NCBI GenBank assembly: GCA_964550165.1
Contig: CAZJYC010000042.1
Coordinates: 1 to 22,624 of the forward strand
DNA: 22,624 nucleotides
Source of the DNA: CAZJYC01 sp964550165
Lineage (GTDB): Bacteria; Acidobacteriota; Aminicenantia; Aminicenantales; Aminicenantaceae
Direction: 5' to 3'
The translations under genes were made by a program, and so were the position numbers. Shown piece by piece: positions 1 to 5,941 of the stretch (its first letter is position 1; each line of letters begins with the position of its first letter). Under the pieces are notes generated by a model. It did not search any database and was not told where the DNA came from. It saw nothing but the letters and a program-made list of their open reading frames with translations.

Positions 1-129
1 AAATTAACCTCGTCTGTGTCCTCCTTGATTCATGAATGATAAAATCCGTTTCGTCAAGACTCTATTGCCAAATCTGAAATTATAAGCTATTTTTGTGAAG
101 TCCTATTATTGCGTAATTATCAGACAGAC

Positions 130-196
130 AACTCTCTCCGGTGCCACGAAAAGCGCCTCCGTTTGACAAAAATCAAACAGCCAGGAGAAAAATCAC
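130..196 (-). pseudogene. Decayed copy of the 3' end of a small membrane-protein gene
   Basis: These 67 bases align with 2667-2734, the 3' end and downstream flank of the minus-strand gene at 2681-2935. By hand I count about 55 identities in 68 columns with one single-base gap. Read on the minus strand, and corrected for that gap, the copy encodes VIFLLGCLIFVKRRRFS against VIFALGCLIYVKWKRYS in the intact gene. The gap breaks the frame, and the stop codon of the intact gene is TGG here. The similarity continues past the stop (shared CGGAGAGAGTT) and ends abruptly on both sides. I infer a duplicated and decayed fragment, though a non-coding repeat shared by both sites is possible. The flanking bases 1-129 hold no gene that I can recognise. 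Confidence 0.6.
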
Positions 197-211
197 ATTA
201 ATTTTTTTTTA

Positions 212-240
212 TTGACAAATAAGAATTATTACTATATAGT
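212..240 (+). promoter_or_regulatory. perR promoter (TTGACA-17-TATAGT)
   Basis: TTGACA at 212-217 and TATAGT at 235-240 are separated by exactly 17 bases, a near-perfect sigma-70-type promoter. The expected transcription start, about 7 bases after the -10, falls on the A of the perR ATG at 247. The mRNA would therefore be leaderless, which agrees with the absence of any Shine-Dalgarno sequence there. Confidence 0.75.
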
Positions 241-242
241 AA
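219..242 (+). promoter_or_regulatory. PerR/Fur-family operator at perR
   Basis: Two overlapping palindromes cover the spacer and -10 element. An imperfect 8-1-8 repeat at 219-235 (ATAAGAAT-T-ATTACTAT) is followed by a perfect 14-base palindrome TTACTATATAGTAA at 229-242. The operator at 707-730 has the same two palindromes in the same register (offset exactly 488), and 20 of 24 bases agree. Binding here would block RNA polymerase, so autorepression is inferred. Confidence 0.7.
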
Positions 243-246
243 CGAT

Positions 247-690
247 ATGATAAAAGTTGGAATTGATAATTCGATACAATTTTTCCAGGAAAAGTGTTTA
301 AAGCACGGATTAAAGATTACGGTTCAACGTGTGGCTATCTATGAAGAGCTACTGAAAGCAAGAGATCATCCCTCAGCCGATGATATATATAAGCGGGTGA
401 GAAAGACCTTTCCCAACATTTCATTTGATACGGTATACAGAACCTTATTATCTTTTTCCGAGATCGGCATTATAAAACCAGTTGAGGGGTATGGAGAAAA
501 GAAACGGTTTGATCCCAATATCAACAAGCATCACCATTTTAGGTGTGTCCAATGTCATGAAATAATAGATTTTGTCAACGAGTCTTACGATAACATCGAG
601 GTCCCGCAAGAGCTTGAAAAGCAGTTCATCGTGTTAAATAAAAGAGTTGTCTTGGAAGGTATTTGCAAAAAGTGCAGTAAAAAGACTTAA
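247..690 (+). CDS. perR: PerR-like Fur-family peroxide-sensing repressor
   Basis: This 147-residue protein has an N-terminal winged helix (about 15-85, including ADDIYKRVRK and FDTVYRTLL) and a C-terminal metal-binding dimerisation domain. The regulatory-site ligands of Bacillus subtilis PerR (H37, D85, H91, H93, D104) all have counterparts at a constant offset of four: H41, D89, H95, H97 and D108. The structural zinc cysteines (96/99/136/139 in PerR) are C100, C103, C140 and C143. Aspartate in IIDF, where Fur has glutamate, favours peroxide-sensing PerR over iron-sensing Fur. Aspartate at 89, where Zur usually has cysteine, argues against Zur. It is a cytosolic DNA-binding repressor whose Fe-catalysed histidine oxidation would release DNA. 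Operators lie on its own promoter and on the promoter of the ferritin gene 135 bases downstream. The start has no Shine-Dalgarno sequence and is probably leaderless. Confidence 0.85.
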   Translation: MIKVGIDNSIQFFQEKCLKHGLKITVQRVAIYEELLKARDHPSADDIYKRVRKTFPNISFDTVYRTLLSFSEIGIIKPVEGYGEKKRFDPNINKHHHFRCVQCHEIIDFVNESYDNIEVPQELEKQFIVLNKRVVLEGICKKCSKKT

Positions 691-706
691 TTTTTTTGCC
701 TTTTTG

Positions 707-730
707 ATAGTAATAATTACTATTTAGTAA
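707..730 (+). promoter_or_regulatory. PerR/Fur-family operator upstream of the DPSL gene
   Basis: A perfect 8-1-8 palindrome, ATAGTAAT-A-ATTACTAT, lies at 707-723 and overlaps TTACTA-TT-TAGTAA at 717-730. The 7-1-7 core (708-722) shares the TAATnATTA centre of B. subtilis PerR, Fur and Zur boxes. By outer bases it is actually closest to the published Zur box (TCGTAATnATTACGA). A promoter is less clear than at perR: TTGCCT (696-701) with TACTAT (718-723) at 16 bases is the best pair, and the operator would cover its -10. Confidence 0.75.
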
Positions 731-738
731 TGCATATG

Positions 739-766
739 AAAGGAGGTGAGAGTGCACATACGTTAA
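739..766 (+). promoter_or_regulatory. Orphan Shine-Dalgarno and 4-codon ORF in the DPSL leader
   Basis: AAGGAGGTGA at 740-749 is a perfect extended complement of the 16S rRNA 3' end, stronger than the ferritin gene's own ribosome site (AAGGAGG, 811-817). It sits about 75 bases too far upstream to serve that gene. Directly after it, GTG-CAC-ATA-CGT-TAA (752-766) is a minimal ORF at good spacing. It could be a leader peptide, a ribosome-loading site or chance; function is not shown. Confidence 0.35.
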
Positions 767-824
767 TTTCGGTTTAGTTGTTGAAGGTTCGTTGCGAAAA
801 TTCAAATGAAAAGGAGGAATTAAA

Positions 825-1376
825 ATGGCAAAAGTAGCAATCGAAATGGTTAAAAAGTCTGGGATTGATGTCGACAAACTTTTAGAGCTGTTGATCAAGA
901 ATGCTGCTGCTGAACTTACAACTTATTACTACTACACGATTCTTCGTGCCAATCTGATAGGATTGGAAGGAGAAGGGGTAAAAGAGATTGCTGAGACAGC
1001 GAGAATTGAAGACCGCAATCACTTTGAAGCCCTGATGCCTCGCATCTACGAGCTGGGTGGTAAGTTACCAGGAAACATGAAGGAATTCCACGACATGTCC
1101 GCTTGTCCACCCGCTAATCTCCCGAAGGATCCAGCAGATGTCGAAGCAATCCTAAAGGTGCTCGTGAACGCAGAAAGATGCGCTGTCAGAGGATACACCG
1201 AAATTTGCCACATGACAGCAGGTAAAGATCATAGGACCTATGATCTGGCTCTGGCCATACTGAACGAAGAAATCGAGCATGAATCGTGGTTTTCTGAGTT
1301 TCTTGGTGAAGGTCCATCAGGGCACTTTCTGCGTCGCGGAGAAACGTCTCCGTTTGTTTCCAAGTTCTTAAAGTGA
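825..1376 (+). CDS. DPSL (Dps-like, thioferritin-type) iron/peroxide-detoxifying protein
   Basis: This 183-residue four-helix-bundle ferritin-like protein has di-iron ligands in the expected order: E30 (AAAELTTYYYY), E62 with H66 (EDRNH), E117 (NAERC), and E148/E149 with H152 (NEEIEHESW). C94 (ACPPANLP) and C119 are 25 residues apart, the same spacing as the diagnostic cysteine pair of Sulfolobus DPSL (C101/C126). That pair separates DPSL proteins from classical Dps and bacterioferritin. Family members form 12-subunit cages that oxidise Fe(II) with hydrogen peroxide, store the iron and limit Fenton damage in the cytosol. The start has a strong Shine-Dalgarno site (811-817) seven bases upstream. 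The PerR-type operator at 707-730 and the adjacent perR indicate peroxide induction, and a hairpin follows the stop. The name dps would be misleading because the cysteine-bearing DPSL branch is distinct. Confidence 0.9.
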   Translation: MAKVAIEMVKKSGIDVDKLLELLIKNAAAELTTYYYYTILRANLIGLEGEGVKEIAETARIEDRNHFEALMPRIYELGGKLPGNMKEFHDMSACPPANLPKDPADVEAILKVLVNAERCAVRGYTEICHMTAGKDHRTYDLALAILNEEIEHESWFSEFLGEGPSGHFLRRGETSPFVSKFLK

Positions 1377-1389
1377 AGTAGCTTTTTCA

Positions 1390-1424
1390 GGAGGGCCGTC
1401 CTGCAACGGCATGGCCGGCCCTCC
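1390..1424 (+). terminator. Hairpin terminator after the DPSL gene
   Basis: GGAGGGCCG (1390-1398) pairs perfectly with CGGCCCTCC (1416-1424) around a 17-base loop, 14 bases after the stop codon. The following tract (ATATTTCCTC) is only moderately T-rich, so termination may be partial or the hairpin may mainly protect the 3' end. Confidence 0.6.
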
Positions 1425-1488
1425 ATATTTCCTCAGGAATGGGGGAAGACATATTACGAAAATGTTGTTATGAAAGACTTTTTTGTAA

Positions 1489-1503
1489 TAAATTAATAAT
1501 TTA
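1489..1503 (+). promoter_or_regulatory. AT-rich 7-1-7 palindrome upstream of the ZIP transporter
   Basis: TAAATTA-A-TAATTTA is a perfect 15-base inverted repeat in the gap between the DPSL gene and the ZIP transporter gene. Its half-site geometry resembles Fur-family boxes, but the core (TTAnTAA) is not the usual AATnATT. In such AT-rich DNA it may be chance. Confidence 0.2.
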
Positions 1504-1534
1504 GAAACTGATATAAACGTAATATTTCTTATTT

Positions 1535-1722
1535 CGTTGCGAGGAGGAGCCGAAGCCGCGAGCGGAGCGCGGCGGAAAGCGACGTGGCGATCCGACGGAT
1601 GTCGTCGCGAGCTCCCGAAGGGAGCGTGGCGATCTCATAGAATAATAAGATTGCCGTGCCCTTCGGGCTCGCAAAGATAAAGAGATGGCCACGCTTCCTC
1701 CGGTCACTCGCCATGACAGCGT
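1535..1722. repeat. MITE-like/REP-like palindromic GC-rich repeat element
   Basis: A GC-rich block of about 190 bases lies between AT-rich flanks and is full of hairpins: GCCGCG/CGCGGC (1555-1560, 1568-1573), GCTCCC-GAA-GGGAGC (1611-1625) and GCCC-TTC-GGGC (1658-1668). CGTGGCGATC is repeated directly at 1583-1592 and 1625-1634. GCGTGGCGATCTC (1624-1636) recurs inverted at 1682-1694 with one mismatch. The wording (GCGAGGAG..., GTGGCGATCTC, ...CACGCTTCC..., CGCCATGACA) resembles the dispersed non-coding palindromic repeats seen in many environmental bacterial genomes. I recognise that by eye, not by search. The open frames through it follow the repeat and are not genes. Boundaries are approximate. 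Confidence 0.65.
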
Positions 1723-1767
1723 AAAAAAATAAATTTCGGTTCATATTAATAAAAGGTAAAGATTGAT

Positions 1768-2580
1768 ATGATACATTATCTAGAGCAGCTTTCCCCTCTC
1801 GCGCAAGCCTTTATCGCCGGTATTTTTACATGGGCAATGACCGCGTTCGGAGCCGCGGCTGTGTTTGCGACAAAAAGAGTCAGCCAAAAGATTCTTGATT
1901 CCATGTTGGGTTTTGCGGCCGGAGTTATGACTGCCGCGAGTTTCTGGTCGCTATTAGCTCCTGCCATCGAGATGTCTCGAGACAAAGTTATTCCAGCTTG
2001 GGTCCCAGCCATGACAGGATTTTTGCTGGGAAGCGTTTTCTTGAGGGGAATTGATAAGATATTGCCGCATCTTCATCTTGGATTTCCCATAGAAGAAGCA
2101 GAGGGAATAAAAACGCCTTGGCGACGAAGCACCTTGCTCGTTCTTGCCATAACTCTGCACAATATCCCTGAGGGTCTGGCCATTGGAGTTGCCTTTGGAG
2201 CGATCAGCGCAGGATTTCCTTCCGCGACCTTGCCCGCAGCTATAGCCTTAGCTGTCGGTATAGGAATTCAGAATTTTCCTGAAGGATTTGCTGTTTCTGT
2301 CCCTCTTCGCCGTGAAGGAATGTCTCGTTTAAAAAGCTTTTGGTACGGCCAACTCTCTGCGGCAGTTGAGCCTGTGGCGAGTGTTATTGGAGCAGGGGCT
2401 GTTTTTTTGGCGAAACCTATATTACCGTACGCGCTGTCGTTTGCCGCTGGGGCTATGATTTTTGTGGTTACTGAAGAGGTGATTCCTGAGTCTCAGCGCA
2501 GCGGTAATTCAGATTTAGCCACGGGAGGTGTCATGTTGGGTTTTCTGGTAATGATGATTCTTGATGTGGCGTTCAGTTAG
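1768..2580 (+). CDS. ZIP-family divalent metal transporter (GufA/ZupT type)
   Basis: This 270-residue integral membrane protein has about eight predicted transmembrane segments. The two signature metal-site helices are TM4 with HNIPEG (H131, N132, E135) and TM5 with QNFPEG (Q168, N169, E172). E201 lies in the next helix (AAVEPVAS). Glutamine rather than histidine at the start of the TM5 motif is typical of the GufA branch. A short loop containing HLHLGF (101-106) between TM3 and TM4 may be metal-binding. ZIP proteins move Zn, Fe, Mn or similar ions into the cytoplasm, and sequence alone does not tell which. AAAGGT at 1752-1757 is a modest ribosome site. The gene lies downstream of the perR/DPSL pair but is separated from it by a terminator and the repeat element, so it is probably transcribed separately. 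Confidence 0.88.
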   Translation: MIHYLEQLSPLAQAFIAGIFTWAMTAFGAAAVFATKRVSQKILDSMLGFAAGVMTAASFWSLLAPAIEMSRDKVIPAWVPAMTGFLLGSVFLRGIDKILPHLHLGFPIEEAEGIKTPWRRSTLLVLAITLHNIPEGLAIGVAFGAISAGFPSATLPAAIALAVGIGIQNFPEGFAVSVPLRREGMSRLKSFWYGQLSAAVEPVASVIGAGAVFLAKPILPYALSFAAGAMIFVVTEEVIPESQRSGNSDLATGGVMLGFLVMMILDVAFS

Positions 2581-2680
2581 AAACTTGAAAAGCTTATTGT
2601 AATATTGAAGGTCACTCTGACGATCAATTCATGCCGCTTAGCCTGGTAATATAAGCAGAAACCTCTAACTCTCTCCGACG

Positions 2681-2935
2681 CTACGAATAGCGCTTCCATT
2701 TGACATAAATCAGGCAGCCCAGGGCAAAGATCACTTTCGCAACATAGTGGACCCAGTATGCCCATCCGGGAGGGGAAAAGCGGATGAATTGAGGAATAAG
2801 GATGATGAGAGCCATGATAACCGTTAGGATTATTCTCGCTTTGATCTCGGCGGCGATGAAAGCAACGATGAAGGCAAATATGGCTATCACATTAATAACA
2901 GTAACCAAATACTTCAAATAGACATGTGGAGCCAA
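2681..2935 (-). CDS. Small membrane protein of unknown function
   Basis: This 84-residue, very hydrophobic protein has probably three transmembrane segments (about 8-28, 34-50, 60-78) and a basic C-terminus (KWKRYS). I do not recognise the family. The start appears to be TTG (2935-2933), preceded by GAGGGAG on the minus strand at suitable spacing. The only in-frame ATG alternative is none near the N-terminus. A weak promoter candidate (TTGATA 2983-2978, 17 bases, CAAAAT 2960-2955) lies upstream on the same strand. It converges on the ZIP transporter gene with about 100 bases between the stops. A decayed copy of its 3' end lies at 130-196, so this sequence has been duplicated locally. That it is a real gene rests on hydrophobic periodicity and the ribosome site. 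Confidence 0.6.
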   Translation of the reverse strand: MAPHVYLKYLVTVINVIAIFAFIVAFIAAEIKARIILTVIMALIILIPQFIRFSPPGWAYWVHYVAKVIFALGCLIYVKWKRYS

Positions 2936-3179
2936 GGTTCTCCCTCAAGATGCGATTTTGAACATCGTCAATAAACTTATCAAAAAAAGGCCCAGTATTC
3001 CAGGCCCAACCGAATTTTTATCGTATCAAGATGGCAAAGTCTGCCCTGCCTTGATTCCATCACTTGAACCTGGCTCAATTTGATTTTCGAGCACTGAGGC
3101 AAACGCAATAAAAGAATTATCGTCGCGAGTGGAATTTCCTTTTTGCGAGCGATGGCTGAGTGAAAGTTGTCTTTGGTTT
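2936..3179. other. Intergenic stretch between divergent genes, no gene seen
   Basis: This stretch separates the minus-strand membrane protein from the promoter at 3180. It contains open frames on both strands, but they show no recognisable protein features. AGGCCCAGTATTCC is followed by a second GGCCC at about 3002, which is a weak direct repeat. Nothing else stands out. Confidence 0.5.
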
Positions 3180-3208
3180 TTGACAGGACATTGGACCTGT
3201 GCTATAAG
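3180..3208 (+). promoter_or_regulatory. Promoter of the MgtE_N/CBS-NRAMP operon (TTGACA-17-TATAAG)
   Basis: TTGACA at 3180-3185 and TATAAG at 3203-3208 with a 17-base spacer match the sigma-70 consensus at 11 of 12 positions. The predicted transcription start near 3215 gives a leader of about 50 bases and rules out any translation start upstream of it. Confidence 0.75.
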
Positions 3209-3266
3209 CTCTCTCGAAGGAGTTCTGGAGCTTACAGCAATAAGGAAAAAGGCCGAATCAGAAGAC

Positions 3267-4550
3267 ATGAACCAACAAAGCACAATAGAAGAAAAAAGCC
3301 TGAAGATGTTCCTCTTTTTCTCCGAACTCATGGGACGATCGGTCATCAATTCCGGAGGCGAGGTCGTAGGAAAATTGGCCGACCTGAAGGTCAAGCTGGG
3401 AGAGCTTTTTCCGAAAGTTGTTACCCTGATCGTCAAGGTGAGGAGGCAGAGAACGCCGTCAGAGCTGAATTGGCCAGAAGTGGAACGTTTGACCGGGCGC
3501 ATCGTCAGGCTTATGCCAGAGGCGGAGAAAAAATTAATGCCTGTGATGGTGAATGCGAACGAAATTCTCCTTGGAGAAGAACTTCTGGATAAACAGGTTG
3601 TCGATACCTATGGAGCTAAGATAGAGAGAGTCAATGACATCCATCTCTTGATTGTGGATAGAGACTTACGCATTGTTCACGTGGATATCGGTTTGAGAGG
3701 AATTTTCAGGCGTCTGGGCTGGATTAAGGTTGCGGACAGCCTGATGAACTGGTTTTTTTCCTACCAGATTCCAGAGAAGATGATCTCCTGGAAATATATC
3801 CAGCCTCTGGCCGGTGACCCGCACAAAGAAAGCCTGAAGCTCAACGTAAACTTACGGAAGTTGCACGAGCTTCATCCCTCAGATCTGGCCGATATCATCG
3901 AGGAACTCGACCAGGAGAGCCGAGAAAGGATTTTGAGGTCTTTAGATTTGGAAACCGCAGCCGAAGCACTGCAAGAGATTGATCCCAAACTTCAGATCTC
4001 TTTGATTGAATCCGCCGCAGTCGATCATGCCTCGGATATCTTGGAAGAGATGGAGCCCGATAAAGCCACAGACCTTCTTGCCGAACTCTCCAACGAGAAA
4101 AAACAAAAGCTGATCCAGACGATCGAGAAGCCCTTGAGAGAAAGATTGATTGAGCTGCTGAAGTTTAAAGAGGGAACCGCAGGCAGCATCATGACCAAAG
4201 ATTATATCTCCATCCCAGAAGATAAGACGATCGGGGATGCGGTCGAATTGTTTCAGAAAACCACTCATCCCTTAGAAACGATTTCTTATTTGTATATCAC
4301 AGATAGAGAAAATCATCTTCGGGGCGTCCTGACTTTAAGGTATCTGCTTTTATGCGTAAAGAATATGCCCTTGTCCAAACATATGAGCACTCATGTGGTG
4401 AAGGTGAATACCGAGGATGATATCAGAGAGGTGAAAGAAATATTCAAGAAATATAAATTCATGGCCATTCCCGTCGTCGATAGCGACAACCATTTAGCTG
4501 GAATCATAACTCTCAGGGATATCGTGGAAGCGTCATTCAAGGATTTTTAG
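3267..4550 (+). CDS. PRC-barrel/MgtE_N/CBS cytosolic protein lacking the MgtE channel
   Basis: This 427-residue soluble protein resembles the cytosolic half of the magnesium channel MgtE. In order it has a PRC-barrel-like domain (about 17-75), a second PRC-barrel (about 101-150, LLGEELLDKQVVDTYGAKIERVND), a superhelical MgtE_N domain (about 195-295, LHPSDLADIIEEL... MEPDKATDLLAEL) and two CBS domains (about 306-363 and 370-424, KEGTAGSIMT ... IPVVDSDNHLAGIITLRDIV). In MgtE, the N and CBS domains bind Mg2+ and close the pore when cytosolic Mg2+ is high. Here the five-helix membrane domain is missing and the protein ends straight after CBS2. An NRAMP-related transporter follows 41 bases later, so I infer a regulatory subunit for it. 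The ATG at 3267 was chosen because the promoter at 3180-3208 excludes the upstream in-frame start. Its ribosome site is poor, and ATG 3306 is an alternative. Confidence 0.85.
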   Translation: MNQQSTIEEKSLKMFLFFSELMGRSVINSGGEVVGKLADLKVKLGELFPKVVTLIVKVRRQRTPSELNWPEVERLTGRIVRLMPEAEKKLMPVMVNANEILLGEELLDKQVVDTYGAKIERVNDIHLLIVDRDLRIVHVDIGLRGIFRRLGWIKVADSLMNWFFSYQIPEKMISWKYIQPLAGDPHKESLKLNVNLRKLHELHPSDLADIIEELDQESRERILRSLDLETAAEALQEIDPKLQISLIESAAVDHASDILEEMEPDKATDLLAELSNEKKQKLIQTIEKPLRERLIELLKFKEGTAGSIMTKDYISIPEDKTIGDAVELFQKTTHPLETISYLYITDRENHLRGVLTLRYLLLCVKNMPLSKHMSTHVVKVNTEDDIREVKEIFKKYKFMAIPVVDSDNHLAGIITLRDIVEASFKDF

Positions 4551-4591
4551 GCCTTTGATAGTAAACTCTAGCTCTCAGCAAGGTGTCGATT

Positions 4592-5836
4592 ATGCTTAAA
4601 GGCTATTTCAAAAGGCGCTGGAAAAGCCTCCTAATTTTTTTGGCTGTAGTCGGTCCAGGCATTATCACCTCCAACGTGGATAACGACGCCGGCGGCATCG
4701 CCACTTATTCTATGGCCGGCGCGCATTTTGGTTACAGCCTGCTCTGGTCTCTAGTTCCGATTATGGCGGTTTTGATCATCATTCAAGAGATGAGTGCCAG
4801 GATGGGCGTTGTCACCGGCAAAGGCCTCTCCGACCTCATCCGGGAAAAGTTTGGCGTGCGGATGACCGTTTGCCTGCTCACGGCTCTGGTCCTCACCAAT
4901 TTTGGAAACGTGATTGCGGAATTTGCCGGGATTGCCTCGAGCTTAGAGATCTTCAAGGTCTCTAAATTCGCTTCTCTTCCCGCCAGCGCCTTCCTGGTCT
5001 GGCTGCTGGTCGTGAAAGGGACATACAAGTCGGTGGAAAAAGTTTTTCTTATTGCCTGTCTCTTCTATGTCGCGTATATCATCTCCGGCTTTTTAGCCAG
5101 ACCCGATTGGAGCCTCGTTCTGGATGGCCTGGCCAGGCCAAGTCTGAAGTTCTCTCCCGGCAGCTTAGCCATGCTCATCGCGCTGGTCGGAACGACCATA
5201 GCTCCTTGGATGCAGTTTTACCTGCAAGCCGCAGTGGTCGAGAAAAACATTAACGTCCGAGATTACAAACATGCCCGAACGGATGTCGTCCTGGGAAGCT
5301 TGGTCGTGACCGTCGTTGCTGCCTTTATCATTCTTACCTGTGCCGCAACTCTTTTTAAATCGGGTATTAGAATCGAGAGGGCCGCAGATGCAGCTCTGGC
5401 CTTAAAGCCCCTGGCTGGAAAGTACTGTTCTGCCCTTTTCGCCTTCGGCCTTCTGAACGCCTCTCTTTTTGCAGCCTCGATTTTGCCGCTGTCCACAGCC
5501 TTTGTCGTCTGCGAAGGAATGGGCTGGGAGGCAGGAGTTAACAAGAAATTCTCGGAAGCTCCTCAGTTTTATGGACTTTATTCCCTGTTGATAATCTTCG
5601 GTGCGGCGATCGTGCTTATTCCCGGGATCCCTCTATTCCCGATTATGTACATTTCCCAGGTAGTCAACGGAATTGTGTTGCCTTTGATTTTGGTGTTTAT
5701 GCTCGTCCTGGTCAACGATAAAAAGCTGATGGGAAGACATGCCAACGGGAGGATATACAACGTCATCTCTTGGATCACCGTCCTTATTCTGATCGGGATG
5801 GGCATGGCTTTCCTGGTCTCTTTGCTCGGGATATAA
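4592..5836 (+). CDS. NRAMP (SLC11)-family transporter with atypical metal site, candidate Mg2+ transporter
   Basis: This 414-residue protein has about eleven transmembrane helices and the overall NRAMP pattern (GPGIITS near the N-terminus, then the TM6 motif GTTIAPWMQFYLQ). The residues that coordinate Mn/Fe in canonical NRAMPs differ. The TM1 DPGN is D32-A-G-G35, keeping the aspartate but losing proline and asparagine. The TM6 MPH is A204-P-W206, losing the methionine that selects for transition metals. Loss of that methionine is, as I recall, reported for the NRAMP-related magnesium transporters (NRMT, for example from Eggerthella lenta). Co-transcription with an MgtE_N/CBS protein supports Mg2+ as substrate. 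An mntH label would overstate what is known. ATG 4592 is preferred to GTG 4583 because AAGG at 4580-4583 is correctly spaced for it. Confidence 0.85.
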   Translation: MLKGYFKRRWKSLLIFLAVVGPGIITSNVDNDAGGIATYSMAGAHFGYSLLWSLVPIMAVLIIIQEMSARMGVVTGKGLSDLIREKFGVRMTVCLLTALVLTNFGNVIAEFAGIASSLEIFKVSKFASLPASAFLVWLLVVKGTYKSVEKVFLIACLFYVAYIISGFLARPDWSLVLDGLARPSLKFSPGSLAMLIALVGTTIAPWMQFYLQAAVVEKNINVRDYKHARTDVVLGSLVVTVVAAFIILTCAATLFKSGIRIERAADAALALKPLAGKYCSALFAFGLLNASLFAASILPLSTAFVVCEGMGWEAGVNKKFSEAPQFYGLYSLLIIFGAAIVLIPGIPLFPIMYISQVVNGIVLPLILVFMLVLVNDKKLMGRHANGRIYNVISWITVLILIGMGMAFLVSLLGI

Positions 5837-5882
5837 TCTGCCTCCTAAGGTGCGATCGAAGGGACTCTAAATTTTGCACAAA

Positions 5883-5911
5883 TTGAAAATATTTGGTATT
5901 TTCATTATTAT
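5883..5911 (+). promoter_or_regulatory. Candidate hslVU operon promoter (TTGAAA-17-TATTAT)
   Basis: TTGAAA at 5883-5888 and TATTAT at 5906-5911 are 17 bases apart, in the 105-base gap between the NRAMP gene and hslV. No sigma-32-like element was recognised. Confidence 0.5.
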
Positions 5912-5941
5912 TGTATTGTTATCCGTATTGAGAGCAGTCCG

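Noticed and set aside
28..37. Palindrome ATTCATGAAT near the window start
   Set aside because: It is an isolated 10-base palindrome with no gene next to it, expected by chance.
247..690. Zur or Fur as the identity of the regulator
   Set aside because: The operator resembles Zur boxes, but the sensing ligands (D89 instead of Cys, D108 instead of Glu) and the linked peroxide-detoxifying ferritin point to PerR.
665..699. GCAAAAA / TTTTTGC inverted repeat at the perR 3' end
   Set aside because: It is a weak A-T stem with a long loop that overlaps coding sequence; a terminator is not convincing.
1501..1744. Two minus-strand open frames
   Set aside because: They run through the palindromic repeat element, and their serine/arginine-rich translations reflect the repeat.
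3129..3266. N-terminal extension of the MgtE_N/CBS protein
   Set aside because: It lies partly upstream of and across a near-consensus promoter (3180-3208), and its translation is cysteine- and tryptophan-rich and unlike PRC-barrel proteins.
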